DNA of 64,000 nt from an uncultured Clostridia bacterium (GTDB lineage Bacteria > Bacillota > Clostridia > TANB77 > CAG-508). Positions 27,521 through 35,946 of the stretch are shown here, piece after piece. Position numbers and translations under genes: made by a program. Every line of letters starts with the position of its first letter. Position 1 is the first letter of the stretch. The notes under the pieces were generated by a model, which ran no database searches, was not told the origin of the DNA, and was given only the letters and a program-made list of their open reading frames with translations. The DNA lies in NCBI GenBank assembly GCA_934149275.1, contig CAKPEG010000002.1, positions 105,953 through 169,952 on the forward strand. The letters are read 5' to 3'.

Positions 27521-27692
27521 AAGGGAAAAATTAATATGAAAATTTTTTCACACCTTGCTGTCGCATTCCTCGTAATTGAAAATAAAAATTAAAATTTTTA
27601 TTTTCAAACGGGTAGAATGCTTCAATCGAACTCACTTCGTTCGTTTGGTCCCTGTGCAGTGATTCAAAAATTTTATATTTTTTTCCTTTTTT
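27521..27692. repeat. structured dispersed repeat family A, copy 2
   Basis: The core at about 27542-27671 matches 12002-12129. The central helix is TTGAAAATAAAAAT / ATTTTTATTTTCAA; outer arms AAAGGGAAAAAT / ATTTTTTTCCTTT pair with each other but differ in sequence from copy 1. Part of the 508-base gap between the pilin-like gene and ylxM, which also holds a family C element. Confidence 0.8.
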
Positions 27693-27703
27693 AGAATGAA
27701 TAG

Positions 27704-27827
27704 AAAATATTATATTTAATTTTTTTAGTGACGCGCAGTTTGAAAGTTTTTCCCTAACCTACTAAACGAAGTTTAGTAGGTGGGAAAATGTTTTAGCAAG
27801 GAATAAAAAAATAAATATAATATTTTT
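27704..27827. repeat. structured dispersed repeat family C, copy 1
   Basis: 124 bases bounded by AATATTATATTTA and its complement. Conserved inner blocks GTGACGCGCAGTTTGAAAG and TTTTAGCAAGGAA flank a hairpin CCTACTAAAC-GAA-GTTTAGTAGG. The other copy, of identical length, is at 62697-62820. Confidence 0.85.
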
Positions 27828-27902
27828 GTGGTTATATTTAATATTTAAAGAAAAATTTTTATATTAATTTTCCATTTTTATATATAAAATTACGGTAAAA
27901 CC

Positions 27903-27931
27903 TTGACAAATTGGAAAAAGTGTTGTAAAGT
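27903..27931 (+). promoter_or_regulatory. promoter of the ylxM-ffh operon
   Basis: TTGACA (27903-27908), 17-base spacer, TAAAGT (27926-27931), 34 bases before the ylxM start. Confidence 0.6.
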
Positions 27932-27964
27932 ATATTAGCATTACAGAAAAAAGAGGTGATTGTC

Positions 27965-28312
27965 ATGGATAAAAATATTAAGATGAGTATACTTTGTCAG
28001 ATATATGGCAAATTATTAACTGAAAAACAATATCAAGTTCTTGATGATTACTACAACAACGATTTATCACTTTCAGAAATTGCTGAAAATTTAAATATTA
28101 CAAGGCAAGCTGTTAGAGATAATATAAAAAAGGGGGAAAATAAACTTTTCGAATATGAAGAAAAGTTGGATGTTATGAAAAAAACGATTGAGCAAGAAGA
28201 AAAGATTGCAATTATATTATCTGAGATAAATAAAATTGAATCTAAATCTTCTGACAAAGAGGTTGGAGAGATTTTAAATCATATCCGCCATGAGTTAAAT
28301 TGCTTGGTTTAA
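27965..28312 (+). CDS. ylxM: YlxM family DNA-binding protein, SRP operon
   Basis: 115 residues with a helix-turn-helix of sigma-70 region 4 type: LTEKQYQVLDDYYNNDLSLSEIAENL then NITRQAVRDNIKKGENKLFEYEEKL. YlxM sits upstream of ffh throughout Firmicutes and is reported to modulate SRP activity. The GTG at 27956 is part of the AGAGGTGAT ribosome site, so translation starts at 27965. Confidence 0.92.
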   Translation: MDKNIKMSILCQIYGKLLTEKQYQVLDDYYNNDLSLSEIAENLNITRQAVRDNIKKGENKLFEYEEKLDVMKKTIEQEEKIAIILSEINKIESKSSDKEVGEILNHIRHELNCLV

Positions 28313-28421
28313 AATTAGACATAAGTGAGTAAACAATCAGAAGACGGAAGACTGATTAAAAATGCAAAAGTGAAGAAATTGCCAAATGTTCCGTTAAATT
28401 GGCAGTTGAAGGGAGAAAAAT

Positions 28422-29789
28422 ATGGCTTTTGAAGGATTATCATCTCGACTACAAGAAATAACTAGAAAATTAAAAGGCAAAGCTAGAATTACAGAATCTG
28501 ATTTAAAAGAGGTTTTACGTGAAGTAAAATTCGCTTTATTAGATGCTGATGTTAACTACAAAATTGTAAAAGATTTTGTTAAAGTAATTGAAGAGAAAGC
28601 TTTGGGGCAAGATGTTCTTAAGTCATTAACTCCAGGACAACAAGTTATAAAAATTGTTAAAGACGAATTAGTTGATTTATTAGGTGGAGAAAGTAGTAAA
28701 ATTAATTTTTCATCTAATCCACCAACAATTATAATGCTTGTTGGTTTACAAGGTTCTGGTAAGACAACAACTGCAGGAAAGCTTGCTAATCTAATTAGAA
28801 AACAAGGAAAAAATCCTTTATTAGTTGCATGTGATGTGTATAGGCCTGCTGCCATAAAACAGTTACAAGTAGTTGGAAAACAATTAAATGTTCCTGTTTA
28901 TGCAAATGAGCAGACAAAGGATGTTGTAATGATTGCGAAACAAGCTATGAACGTAGCTATGTCAAAATTAAATGATGTTATTATCTTAGATACTGCTGGT
29001 AGACTTCATATTGATGAAGAATTAATGCAAGAGCTTAAAAATTTAAAATCTAGTGTTAGACCACATGAAATATTATTAGTAGTTGATTCTATGACAGGTC
29101 AAGATGCTGTTAATGTTGCTGAAACATTTAACAACAACTTAGGTATTGATGGAGTTGTTCTTACTAAGTTAGATGGTGATACTAGAGGTGGTGCTGCATT
29201 ATCAGTAAAAAAAGTTACTGGAAAGCCAATTAAGTTTGCAGCTACTGGTGAAAAGTTAAGTGATATTGAAGAATTTCATCCTGACAGAATGGCATCAAGA
29301 ATTTTAGGAATGGGTGATGTTTTATCAATTATAGAAAAAGCTGAAGAAACTTTTGATGAAGAAGAAGCTCTAAAAATGGAGAAGAAACTTAGAAAGCAAA
29401 AGTTTGATTTAGAGGATTATTTAGCACAATTAAGACAAGTAAAAAAAATGGGTTCATTTTCTTCTATTTTGAAAATGTTACCTGGTATGGGAAACTTGAA
29501 AAATATTCAAATTGATGACAAAGAATTCGATAAAGTTGAGGCTATGATTTGTTCAATGACACTTGAAGAAAGAAGAAATCCAAAAATTTTGAATGGTAGT
29601 AGAAGACTTAGAATTGCAAAAGGTAGTGGAACAACAGTACAAGATATTAATAAATTTATAAATTCTTTTGAAATGACACAAAAAATGATGAAGAAATTAA
29701 CTAATAATAAAGGTGCCATGAAAAAGATGATGAGAGGTTTAGATGAAGGTAATTTTGATATAGGCGATATTACTAAAAATCTAAAATAA
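28422..29789 (+). CDS. ffh: signal recognition particle GTPase Ffh
   Basis: 455 residues: N-domain helices, GTPase G-domain (MLVGLQGSGKTTTAGKLA, DTAGRLHIDEELM, TKLDGDTRGGAAL) and methionine-rich M-domain (KKMGSFSSILKMLPGMG, SRRLRIAKGSGT) that binds 4.5S RNA and signal peptides. It targets membrane proteins co-translationally. GGGAG precedes the ATG. Neither ftsY nor the 4.5S RNA gene is in the window. Confidence 0.97.
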   Translation: MAFEGLSSRLQEITRKLKGKARITESDLKEVLREVKFALLDADVNYKIVKDFVKVIEEKALGQDVLKSLTPGQQVIKIVKDELVDLLGGESSKINFSSNPPTIIMLVGLQGSGKTTTAGKLANLIRKQGKNPLLVACDVYRPAAIKQLQVVGKQLNVPVYANEQTKDVVMIAKQAMNVAMSKLNDVIILDTAGRLHIDEELMQELKNLKSSVRPHEILLVVDSMTGQDAVNVAETFNNNLGIDGVVLTKLDGDTRGGAALSVKKVTGKPIKFAATGEKLSDIEEFHPDRMASRILGMGDVLSIIEKAEETFDEEEALKMEKKLRKQKFDLEDYLAQLRQVKKMGSFSSILKMLPGMGNLKNIQIDDKEFDKVEAMICSMTLEERRNPKILNGSRRLRIAKGSGTTVQDINKFINSFEMTQKMMKKLTNNKGAMKKMMRGLDEGNFDIGDITKNLK

Positions 29790-29846
29790 TGTTGTTATTA
29801 AATTTTTAATTTTAATAAATAAGAAATTTTTTGGGAGGTGAAATTT

Positions 29847-30080
29847 ATGGTAAAAATAAGATTACAAAGAGAAGGAAAGAAAAAAGCTCCTTTCTATCAT
29901 ATAGTTGTTGCTGATTCAAGAAGAGCTAGAGATGGAAGAATAATTGAAAAAATAGGAACTTATGATCCAATGACAGATCCTTCAACAGTTGTTTTAGATA
30001 AAGCATTAGTTGAAAAATGGATTAAGAATGGTGCAAAACCAACTGATACAGTAAAAAGACTTATTGCTGAAGCTAAATAA
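29847..30080 (+). CDS. rpsP: 30S ribosomal protein S16
   Basis: 77 residues, MVKIRLQREGKKKAPFYHIV then VADSRRARDGRIIEKIGTYD. Binds 16S rRNA early in 30S assembly. A GTG at 29838 is part of GGGAGGTG; the start is the ATG at 29847. Second ribosome-related gene of the ffh operon. Confidence 0.97.
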   Translation: MVKIRLQREGKKKAPFYHIVVADSRRARDGRIIEKIGTYDPMTDPSTVVLDKALVEKWIKNGAKPTDTVKRLIAEAK

Positions 30081-30101
30081 TTATGTTAGGTGGTAAAAAG
30101 C

Positions 30102-30332
30102 ATGAAAGAAATTTTAGAAATAATGATTAAGAACCTTGTTGAAGATAAAGATTCTGTATCAATTAATGAAGTTGCTCAAGATTCAGAAATTAAATTTGAA
30201 GTTAGAGTTAATGAAAAAGATATGGGAAGAGTTATTGGAAAAAAGGGAAAAATCGCACAATCAATAAGAACAGTAATGAAAGCTATTGCAGCAAAAGAAA
30301 ATAAAAAAGTAAATATTGAATTTATTGATTAG
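30102..30332 (+). CDS. khpA: KH-domain RNA-binding protein KhpA
   Basis: 76 residues with a single KH domain (DMGRVIGKKGKIAQSIRTVM contains the GxxG loop). KhpA/YlqC binds RNA, in many Firmicutes together with KhpB, and sits between rpsP and rimM. The in-frame GTG at 30090 overlaps TAGGTGG; 30102 is the likely start. Confidence 0.95.
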   Translation: MKEILEIMIKNLVEDKDSVSINEVAQDSEIKFEVRVNEKDMGRVIGKKGKIAQSIRTVMKAIAAKENKKVNIEFID

Positions 30333-30342
30333 GAAAGAAAAT

Positions 30343-30852
30343 ATGCAAGAATATTTTGAAATTGGTCAAATTGTTAATACATCTGGACTTAAAGGTTTAG
30401 TTAAGGCAAATCTTTTTACAGATGATATTACTAAAATTGAAGAATTTGATAAAGTAATAATTGAAAAAAATAAGAAACAACAAGAGTATGAAATTGAGGA
30501 AGTTAAATATCATAAAAATCAAGCTTTAATTAAATTTAAAGGTATTGATAATATTGATGAAGCTGAAAAATTAAGAAATGCTTATATCAAAGTTCATCGT
30601 GATGATGAGCCAGAGCTTCCAGAAGATACATATTATATTGTTGATTTGATTGGTCTTGAAGTTTTTTTAGATGATGAACGTAAGTTAGGAATATTGAAAG
30701 ACGTATATCCAATTCCTTCGGGAGAACATGACATATATGTTGTGGACACTGGGGATAAAGAGTTGTTGTTACCAGCAATTGGAGAGGTTATTATGAATAT
30801 TGATATTGCTAATAAAAAGATGATTGTTCATTTATTACCAGGATTAGAATAA
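30343..30852 (+). CDS. rimM: 16S rRNA processing protein RimM
   Basis: 169 residues: FEIGQIVNTSGLKGLVKANL (N-terminal RimM domain) and a C-terminal PRC barrel with YYIVDLIGLEVF and DIYVVDTGDKELLLPAIGEV. It aids 30S head maturation. The Met at 30343 follows AGGAAAG; an upstream Met overlaps khpA. Confidence 0.95.
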   Translation: MQEYFEIGQIVNTSGLKGLVKANLFTDDITKIEEFDKVIIEKNKKQQEYEIEEVKYHKNQALIKFKGIDNIDEAEKLRNAYIKVHRDDEPELPEDTYYIVDLIGLEVFLDDERKLGILKDVYPIPSGEHDIYVVDTGDKELLLPAIGEVIMNIDIANKKMIVHLLPGLE

Positions 30853-30866
30853 GAGGTGATGTTAAA

Positions 30867-31592
30867 ATGAAATTTGATGTTTTAACATTGTTTCCAGAAA
30901 TGTTCGAACCATTAAAACAGAGTATTATTAAAAGAGCTTCTGAAAAGAAATTAATTGATATTAATTTAGTTAATATTAGAGACTTTTCAGAGGACAAACA
31001 TAATAAAGTTGATGATACTCCATATGGTGGAGGAGCAGGAATGCTTATGAAAGCTGATGTGGTAGACAGAGCATATGATTCAGTAAAATCTGAGAATGCA
31101 AAAGTTATTTATCTTACACCTCAAGGAAAGACATTGAATCAAAAGATTGTAAAAGATTTATCTAAACAAGAGCATTTAATATTACTTTGTGGTCATTATG
31201 AAGGTATTGACCAGAGAGTATTAGATAAAATTGTAGATGAAGAAATTTCAATTGGAGATTATGTTTTAACTGGTGGTGAGTTACCAGCAATGGTATTGAT
31301 AGATAGTGTTTCAAGATATGTTGAAGGAGTTTTATCTGATGGATCAACTGATGAAGAATCTTTCTCAAATGGTTTGTTAGAATATCCTCAATATACAAGA
31401 CCAGAAGTTTTTAATGATGTTAAGGTTCCTGATGTTTTAATTTCAGGACACCATGAAAATATTCGTAAATGGCGAAGAGAAAGATCTTTGGAAAATACAT
31501 TCAAAAAGAGACCAGAAATGTTAGAAAATATAGTGCTAACTAAAAATGAGAAAGACTATATAGAAAAATTAAAGAAGGAGGTCCACGAGTAA
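30867..31592 (+). CDS. trmD: tRNA (guanine-37-N1)-methyltransferase
   Basis: 241-residue TrmD, a knotted SPOUT methyltransferase: MKFDVLTLFPEMFEPLKQSI, DDTPYGGGAGMLMKADV, LLCGHYEGIDQRV, DEEISIGDYVLTGGELP. It methylates G37 of tRNAs to prevent frameshifting. AGAGGTGAT precedes the ATG. Its last base is the first base of rplS. Confidence 0.97.
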   Translation: MKFDVLTLFPEMFEPLKQSIIKRASEKKLIDINLVNIRDFSEDKHNKVDDTPYGGGAGMLMKADVVDRAYDSVKSENAKVIYLTPQGKTLNQKIVKDLSKQEHLILLCGHYEGIDQRVLDKIVDEEISIGDYVLTGGELPAMVLIDSVSRYVEGVLSDGSTDEESFSNGLLEYPQYTRPEVFNDVKVPDVLISGHHENIRKWRRERSLENTFKKRPEMLENIVLTKNEKDYIEKLKKEVHE

Positions 31593-32104
31593 TGGATATT
31601 ATAAAATCAATTGAACATGAACAACTAAAGAATAAAATTCCAGATTTACGTGTTGGTGATACAGTTAGAGTACACGTAAAGATTAAAGAAGGAAATAGAG
31701 AAAGAATCCAAGTATTTGAAGGAATTATAATTAAAAAACAAGGTGGAGGAGTTAATGCAACATTCACAGTAAGAAGAATTTCTTATGGTGTTGGTGTTGA
31801 AAAAACTTTCTTAGTTCACTCACCAAACGTTGAAAAAGTTGAGGTAACTAGAGTTGGTAAAGCTAGAAGAGCTAAATTATACTATTTAAGAGATAGAGTT
31901 GGTAAAGCTGCTAAGACTAAGGAGAAAGTAGGAGCAAGAATCGAAACAAGAGAAATCGTTGTTAAAGAAGAAGTTGTTCCAGGAGAAGCAGAAGTTGCTG
32001 AAGATGCTACAAACGTAGCTCCAGAAACAGTTGAAGCTCCAGTAGTTGAAGAAGTTAAAGCTGAAGAACCAGCTAAAGAAGAAGCAAAAGCTGATAAAAA
32101 ATAA
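31592..32104 (+). CDS. rplS: 50S ribosomal protein L19 with acidic C-terminal extension
   Basis: 170 residues. The first ~115 are normal L19 (IPDLRVGDTVRVHVKIKEGN, IIIKKQGGGVNATFTVR, KAKLYYLRD-like RRAKLYYLRDRVGKAA). The last ~55 are an Ala/Glu/Val/Pro-rich tail ending EAKADKK, absent from most L19 proteins and probably disordered. The start overlaps the trmD stop by one base, implying coupled translation. It is the last gene of the ffh operon. Confidence 0.95.
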   Translation: MDIIKSIEHEQLKNKIPDLRVGDTVRVHVKIKEGNRERIQVFEGIIIKKQGGGVNATFTVRRISYGVGVEKTFLVHSPNVEKVEVTRVGKARRAKLYYLRDRVGKAAKTKEKVGARIETREIVVKEEVVPGEAEVAEDATNVAPETVEAPVVEEVKAEEPAKEEAKADKK

Positions 32105-32111
32105 TTGAAAT

Positions 32112-32199
32112 AAAAGCGGGCTATGTATATATTTATTATAATTTTTCTAGGTCCGCTTTTGGTTTGCGCATGAAATTTGTAAAGCTGATTTCTGCGCAT
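32112..32199 (-). repeat. diverged family B element, inverted copy
   Basis: AAAAGCGG / CCGCTTTT pair (32112-32160) followed by TGCGCATGAAAT / ATTTCTGCGCA (32165-32198). Read on the minus strand it shows GCTTTACAAATTTC, CAAAAGCGGAC and GAAAAA in the order of the copies at 22.7 and 57.2 kb. Similarity is lower, so membership is probable but not certain. Confidence 0.5.
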
Positions 32200-32207
32200 T
32201 TCGATAT

Positions 32208-32243
32208 TAAAAAAATTCCTAATTTTTATTAGGAATTTTTTTT
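32208..32243 (+). terminator. terminator of the ffh-rplS operon
   Basis: AAAAATTCCTAAT / ATTAGGAATTTTT stem with a TTTT loop and T run. Confidence 0.85.
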
Positions 32244-32323
32244 GCCTAAAATTAGTATTGAAAAGTGCATTTTTTATATGTAAAATTATTTTAGAAAAAT
32301 ATTTTATAAAGAGGAAGAAACAA

Positions 32324-33856
32324 ATGAAGAAAATAATTAGTTTTATGATTTTGATTGCTATTTGTTGCTGTTCTTGTAGTGCTTTTGCAGCAAGCTATAA
32401 TATAGAAAGTGTTAAAGAAACAACTACATTAGAAAAAGTGATAGATAGTAAACAAGGAAAAATTGAAAATAAAATTACTAAGGTTGATGGAACTAATTTG
32501 GAAGTCTATGGTGAAGTTAGTTTTACAAATACAGTATATGAATCAAGCCAACAAAAACAATTGACTGAAATATATATTATGATTCCAGAAAATATAGTAG
32601 AGAAAACAACTCAGTATGAGTTATATAAAAAGTATATAGAGGAATTTGCACAAAAAGTATATAGTAAAAATATGAATACTAAAATAGGAATAATTGGTAT
32701 TAAAGGACCAGTTAATTCATATACAGTAACGGATGATAATTTATTAATGGACAATGATGATGATGAGGGAGATATTCCAGGTTCAGCAGATAATGCGGAA
32801 ATTGTTGCAGAATTAACGGATAATATTCAAAATTTAAAAAATGGATTAAGTGAGATGAATCCAGAAAAGAAAAAATATTATACGAATTTACAAGCAGCAA
32901 TTGGGCTTGCTAGAAGGTCATATTCATCAGGCACAAATAGAATTTTAATTTCTTTATTTGATAATGTTCCATTAGTTTGTAATGGTATTCAGAATTCTAT
33001 ACAACGTACAGATGAAGATGATTTTTCAGAACAAGTAAAAGATCATAATGATGCTATTGTGTCTGAAACTAAAAAGGAAATGATGGCATTAAAAAATAAT
33101 AATATATCTTTTATTTTATTGAGACCAGATGATACAAGTTATAACCAAAAATGGCGTGATACCGCAACAGGTGAGATTATTTTGGAGTATGATGGAAGCC
33201 AACATGTAAAAGATTTATATGGTACAATTGAAAATCCTACTTATGGTAAAATGTATAGTTTAAACTCAGATGGACTAGAAAAGATAGTTACACAATATAT
33301 TTATGAAGATGTAATTGAAGAAATTGGAACTACGTTAGAAAATATTGAAATTCAAGTGGCATTTACTAAAGATATAATAGATAACTTTGTTATTACATCA
33401 TTAGTTTCTGATGATAAAACGATTGATTCATCAAAATTAGAGTCAGATGGAAAATTTATAAGGAATATTGCTAAGTTGAATGAAGGTGAAACTGTTACAT
33501 TGAAGTATAAATTAAAGCTAAAAGATTCTAATGCATCATCTATTCTAGATAAAAATATTAGTTTAAATAATATATTAATATCATTAGGTGATAAAAGTAA
33601 AGATGTTAGTATGACTGAATCACCAGTAATTAAAGTTACTCAGCCTGCAAATAATTCAGGTAATAACGGCAATAATCAAAACAATAGTGGAAACAATTCA
33701 ACAGGTAATAATGGAAATTCAAATAATGATCCAACAATTGCTAAAGAGAATTTTCCTAAGGCGGGTAAAATTGTACTTGCATTTGCTTTAGTTTCTTTAA
33801 TTGGATGTGCTGGTGTTGGAATAACTAAAATGATTAATTTAAGAGATGTTAAATAG
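32324..33856 (+). CDS. secreted, C-terminally anchored surface protein with VWA-like region
   Basis: 510 residues. Signal peptide MKKIISFMILIAICCCSCSA then FAA cleavage region. Res ~80-260 alternate hydrophobic strands and helices (IGIIGIKGPVNS; AIGLARRSYSSGTNRILISL) in a von Willebrand A-like pattern, but a DxSxS metal site is not seen. An Asn/Gly/Ser-rich spacer (res ~445-480) leads to a C-terminal membrane helix (KIVLAFALVSLIGCAGVGI) and basic stop-transfer. The Met at 32324 follows GAGGAAG; function unknown. Confidence 0.7.
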   Translation: MKKIISFMILIAICCCSCSAFAASYNIESVKETTTLEKVIDSKQGKIENKITKVDGTNLEVYGEVSFTNTVYESSQQKQLTEIYIMIPENIVEKTTQYELYKKYIEEFAQKVYSKNMNTKIGIIGIKGPVNSYTVTDDNLLMDNDDDEGDIPGSADNAEIVAELTDNIQNLKNGLSEMNPEKKKYYTNLQAAIGLARRSYSSGTNRILISLFDNVPLVCNGIQNSIQRTDEDDFSEQVKDHNDAIVSETKKEMMALKNNNISFILLRPDDTSYNQKWRDTATGEIILEYDGSQHVKDLYGTIENPTYGKMYSLNSDGLEKIVTQYIYEDVIEEIGTTLENIEIQVAFTKDIIDNFVITSLVSDDKTIDSSKLESDGKFIRNIAKLNEGETVTLKYKLKLKDSNASSILDKNISLNNILISLGDKSKDVSMTESPVIKVTQPANNSGNNGNNQNNSGNNSTGNNGNSNNDPTIAKENFPKAGKIVLAFALVSLIGCAGVGITKMINLRDVK

Positions 33857-33860
33857 AATG

Positions 33861-33890
33861 AAACTGATTTGATTTTTCAAATCAGTTTTA
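33861..33890 (+). terminator. terminator-like hairpin before the cupin gene
   Basis: AAACTGATTTGA / TCAAATCAGTTT stem followed by TTAAAATT. The tail is weak, so read-through into the cupin gene 20 bases on is likely. Confidence 0.55.
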
Positions 33891-33909
33891 AAATTAAAGG
33901 AGAGAAAGT

Positions 33910-34263
33910 ATGAAAAATTATATAAAACATTTTCCAAAGGAACCTAGTTTTAAACAAGATGGGTTTGATGGATATACGTCTGAATTGGAATGTAAGAATT
34001 TAAGTATTACATTTGAGGATGTTTATAAGGGACATGAAAAATATGCAATGAATACAGAGAGTTATAGCATTTATTATGTAACAGAGGGAAGAGGTACTTT
34101 TAAAATTGCTGAGGATTTATATGATGTTGAGAAAGGGGATATTGTTGAGATTCCTTCTAAAACGCAATTTGTTTTTAAGGGAGAAATGAAGCTTTTGTTG
34201 ATTATGAATCCTCCGTTTGATGCTGAAAATGATGTTGCAGGAAAGATAAATGATATTTACTAA
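33910..34263 (+). CDS. cupin-domain protein
   Basis: 117 residues with a single small beta-barrel cupin: YSIYYVTEGRGTFKIAEDLY and VEKGDIVEIPSKTQFVFKG. Cupin motif His residues are largely missing (no HxH), so metal binding is doubtful; it may bind a sugar or act as a sensor. GGAGAG precedes the ATG. Substrate unknown. Confidence 0.75.
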   Translation: MKNYIKHFPKEPSFKQDGFDGYTSELECKNLSITFEDVYKGHEKYAMNTESYSIYYVTEGRGTFKIAEDLYDVEKGDIVEIPSKTQFVFKGEMKLLLIMNPPFDAENDVAGKINDIY

Positions 34264-34323
34264 AAGTTATATGGGATTTGTATAGTGAAGAATATAATAC
34301 CATGATTAATTTTGAATATAGAA

Positions 34324-34353
34324 AGAACCGCCATACTTATGTATGACGGTTCT
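34324..34353 (-). terminator. terminator of the 34369-35709 gene
   Basis: AGAACCG and CCATAC pair with GTATG and CGGTTCT with one mismatch; on the minus strand it is followed by TTTC. Confidence 0.7.
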
Positions 34354-34368
34354 TCTATGAAAATACTT

Positions 34369-35709
34369 TTACAGGGTTACGTAGAGCGTGTCTACAGTTA
34401 CTGTTCTATCGTAGAATGGTCCTCTGTCGTAGTAGTGGAGAAGGGCTTCTTCACCTTTTTGTAAACTATAACCGAAATCGTCCTGAACAATAGAGAGTTC
34501 TTCTGGTAAAATAACACGATAGTAATAGCTGTCTTCTTCTCGGATAATTTCAATATTTAGCTTTTTATAGATTTCCGCGAGGTATTCTTCCTTATCATAG
34601 ATTTTGCAATATTTTTTTGGGACTGCATTTTTAAAGGAGATAGGAAGTAATTTTTGGTTATCTGTAAGTGCATTCATTGCATTGTTACCAGCTTCAATTG
34701 CTGTATCAATACTAGCGCCTGACATTGCAGTTGCAAGTGTCATCATGCCACTTATCTTGTTAACTTTCTGTTTCGGTGTTGGATTCTTTGCTCGAAGGTA
34801 AGCTTTGTAGTGTTCTTTAAAACTGTCTTCATATTCATAAGAATCTTTGTCGTAAAATTCTAAGAAGAATTTTATTCTTTCTTCATTTAAGGGAATGCAA
34901 TCTATTGCATATCCACTACGCATAACAGCGATTTGCCAAAATTTTAATCCAGTTTTAGTTGTCGGATCAACTTGTTCAAGAGCGGATTCAGTAAAACACT
35001 GGATATTTTTTGGATCGTCTGCAATCAATGCAGAAAGAAAATTACTTGTTAATATATCTTTCGGAATATATTGCATTATAGGTGTAGGATTCTTACAGCA
35101 TAAGTTAAAGTAGTATTGTGTGGTACGATATTTTTGCGGAGTTGCTTTCAAAAACTTATCAATGTCACGACGATATATTGCAAAACATCGAGCTTCTAAT
35201 GTATAGATTTCCTGTGTTAAAACTTCCTGTTTTCTTTTGCAGATTGAATAGAACCAGTCATTAGTAAGGTTTGACCTTCTGTAAAGACAGCCATCAATCG
35301 TTTTGAAGAGAGCACATGCAACCATTTCTTCATCAATATATTCAGGTGGCATAATTTCAAAATCATTGAACTGATAATGTAATGCCGAAGAATTGGTTTC
35401 GATGTGATCTTTAAAGAAATCCTTATTGAAATTTTCTGGATGTGCTTTAACATAGTCAACTATTTCAACTGAGCTACTTGAAAGTGCATGCAGAAAAAAT
35501 TCTCGTGTCCTATATTTTTCAGGAACATCATTAAATTTTATTTGATTATGTCGTAATGCACATACATAATGTCCTGATGTTAAATTTGGATTTTGATGGT
35601 TACCATCCCAATAGTAAATAGGGGTAGTGTCTTCAGTACCTCTTGAATACCCTTTTTCATAGAAGTTTTCTATTAGACTTATGTAAGCCTGTGTGTCAGT
35701 TATTTTCAT
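34369..35709 (-). CDS. helical-repeat protein of unknown function
   Basis: 446 residues. Repeated ~35-50-residue units such as VPEKYRTREFFLHALSSSS and TPQKYRTTQYYFNLCCKNP recall DUF4116-type repeats; a short Ala-rich stretch (SGMMTLATAMSGASIDTAI) follows. There is no enzyme motif. Codons are visibly richer in G/C than the surrounding genes, suggesting transfer. AAGGAGGATATAAC precedes the ATG. Its promoter and leader match those of the 35947-36348 gene. Confidence 0.65.
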   Translation of the reverse strand: MKITDTQAYISLIENFYEKGYSRGTEDTTPIYYWDGNHQNPNLTSGHYVCALRHNQIKFNDVPEKYRTREFFLHALSSSSVEIVDYVKAHPENFNKDFFKDHIETNSSALHYQFNDFEIMPPEYIDEEMVACALFKTIDGCLYRRSNLTNDWFYSICKRKQEVLTQEIYTLEARCFAIYRRDIDKFLKATPQKYRTTQYYFNLCCKNPTPIMQYIPKDILTSNFLSALIADDPKNIQCFTESALEQVDPTTKTGLKFWQIAVMRSGYAIDCIPLNEERIKFFLEFYDKDSYEYEDSFKEHYKAYLRAKNPTPKQKVNKISGMMTLATAMSGASIDTAIEAGNNAMNALTDNQKLLPISFKNAVPKKYCKIYDKEEYLAEIYKKLNIEIIREEDSYYYRVILPEELSIVQDDFGYSLQKGEEALLHYYDRGPFYDRTVTVDTLYVTL

Positions 35710-35750
35710 GTTATATCCTCCTTTTTAGGTGATTGTTAATACAGTTAAAT

Positions 35751-35842
35751 GGAGGACATATAGCCCTCCAAATTATTGTAGGACTACTTATAAAAATAAG
35801 ACCTATACTGTAATTATAGCATACTTTACATAATATTGTAAA
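35751..35842 (-). promoter_or_regulatory. promoter and leader hairpin of the 34369-35709 gene
   Basis: On the minus strand: TTTACA (35837-35842), 18-base spacer, TATAAT (35813-35818), then a leader with hairpin GGAGG / CCTCC (35751-35769). The spacer sequence closely matches that at 36438-36454. Confidence 0.7.
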
Positions 35843-35889
35843 TAATGCATGTTGATTGAGATAATATTAATAATCATAGAATAAACAAA

Positions 35890-35934
35890 ACGCCTAGATA
35901 GGTTCCTATAATTATATAGAATCTACCTAGGCGT
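35890..35934 (-). terminator. terminator of the 35947-36348 gene
   Basis: ACGCCTAG with extension to TATA pairs with TATAGAATCTACCTAGGCGT; the minus strand continues TTTTG. Confidence 0.85.
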
Positions 35935-35946
35935 ATGTGGTTTGAC

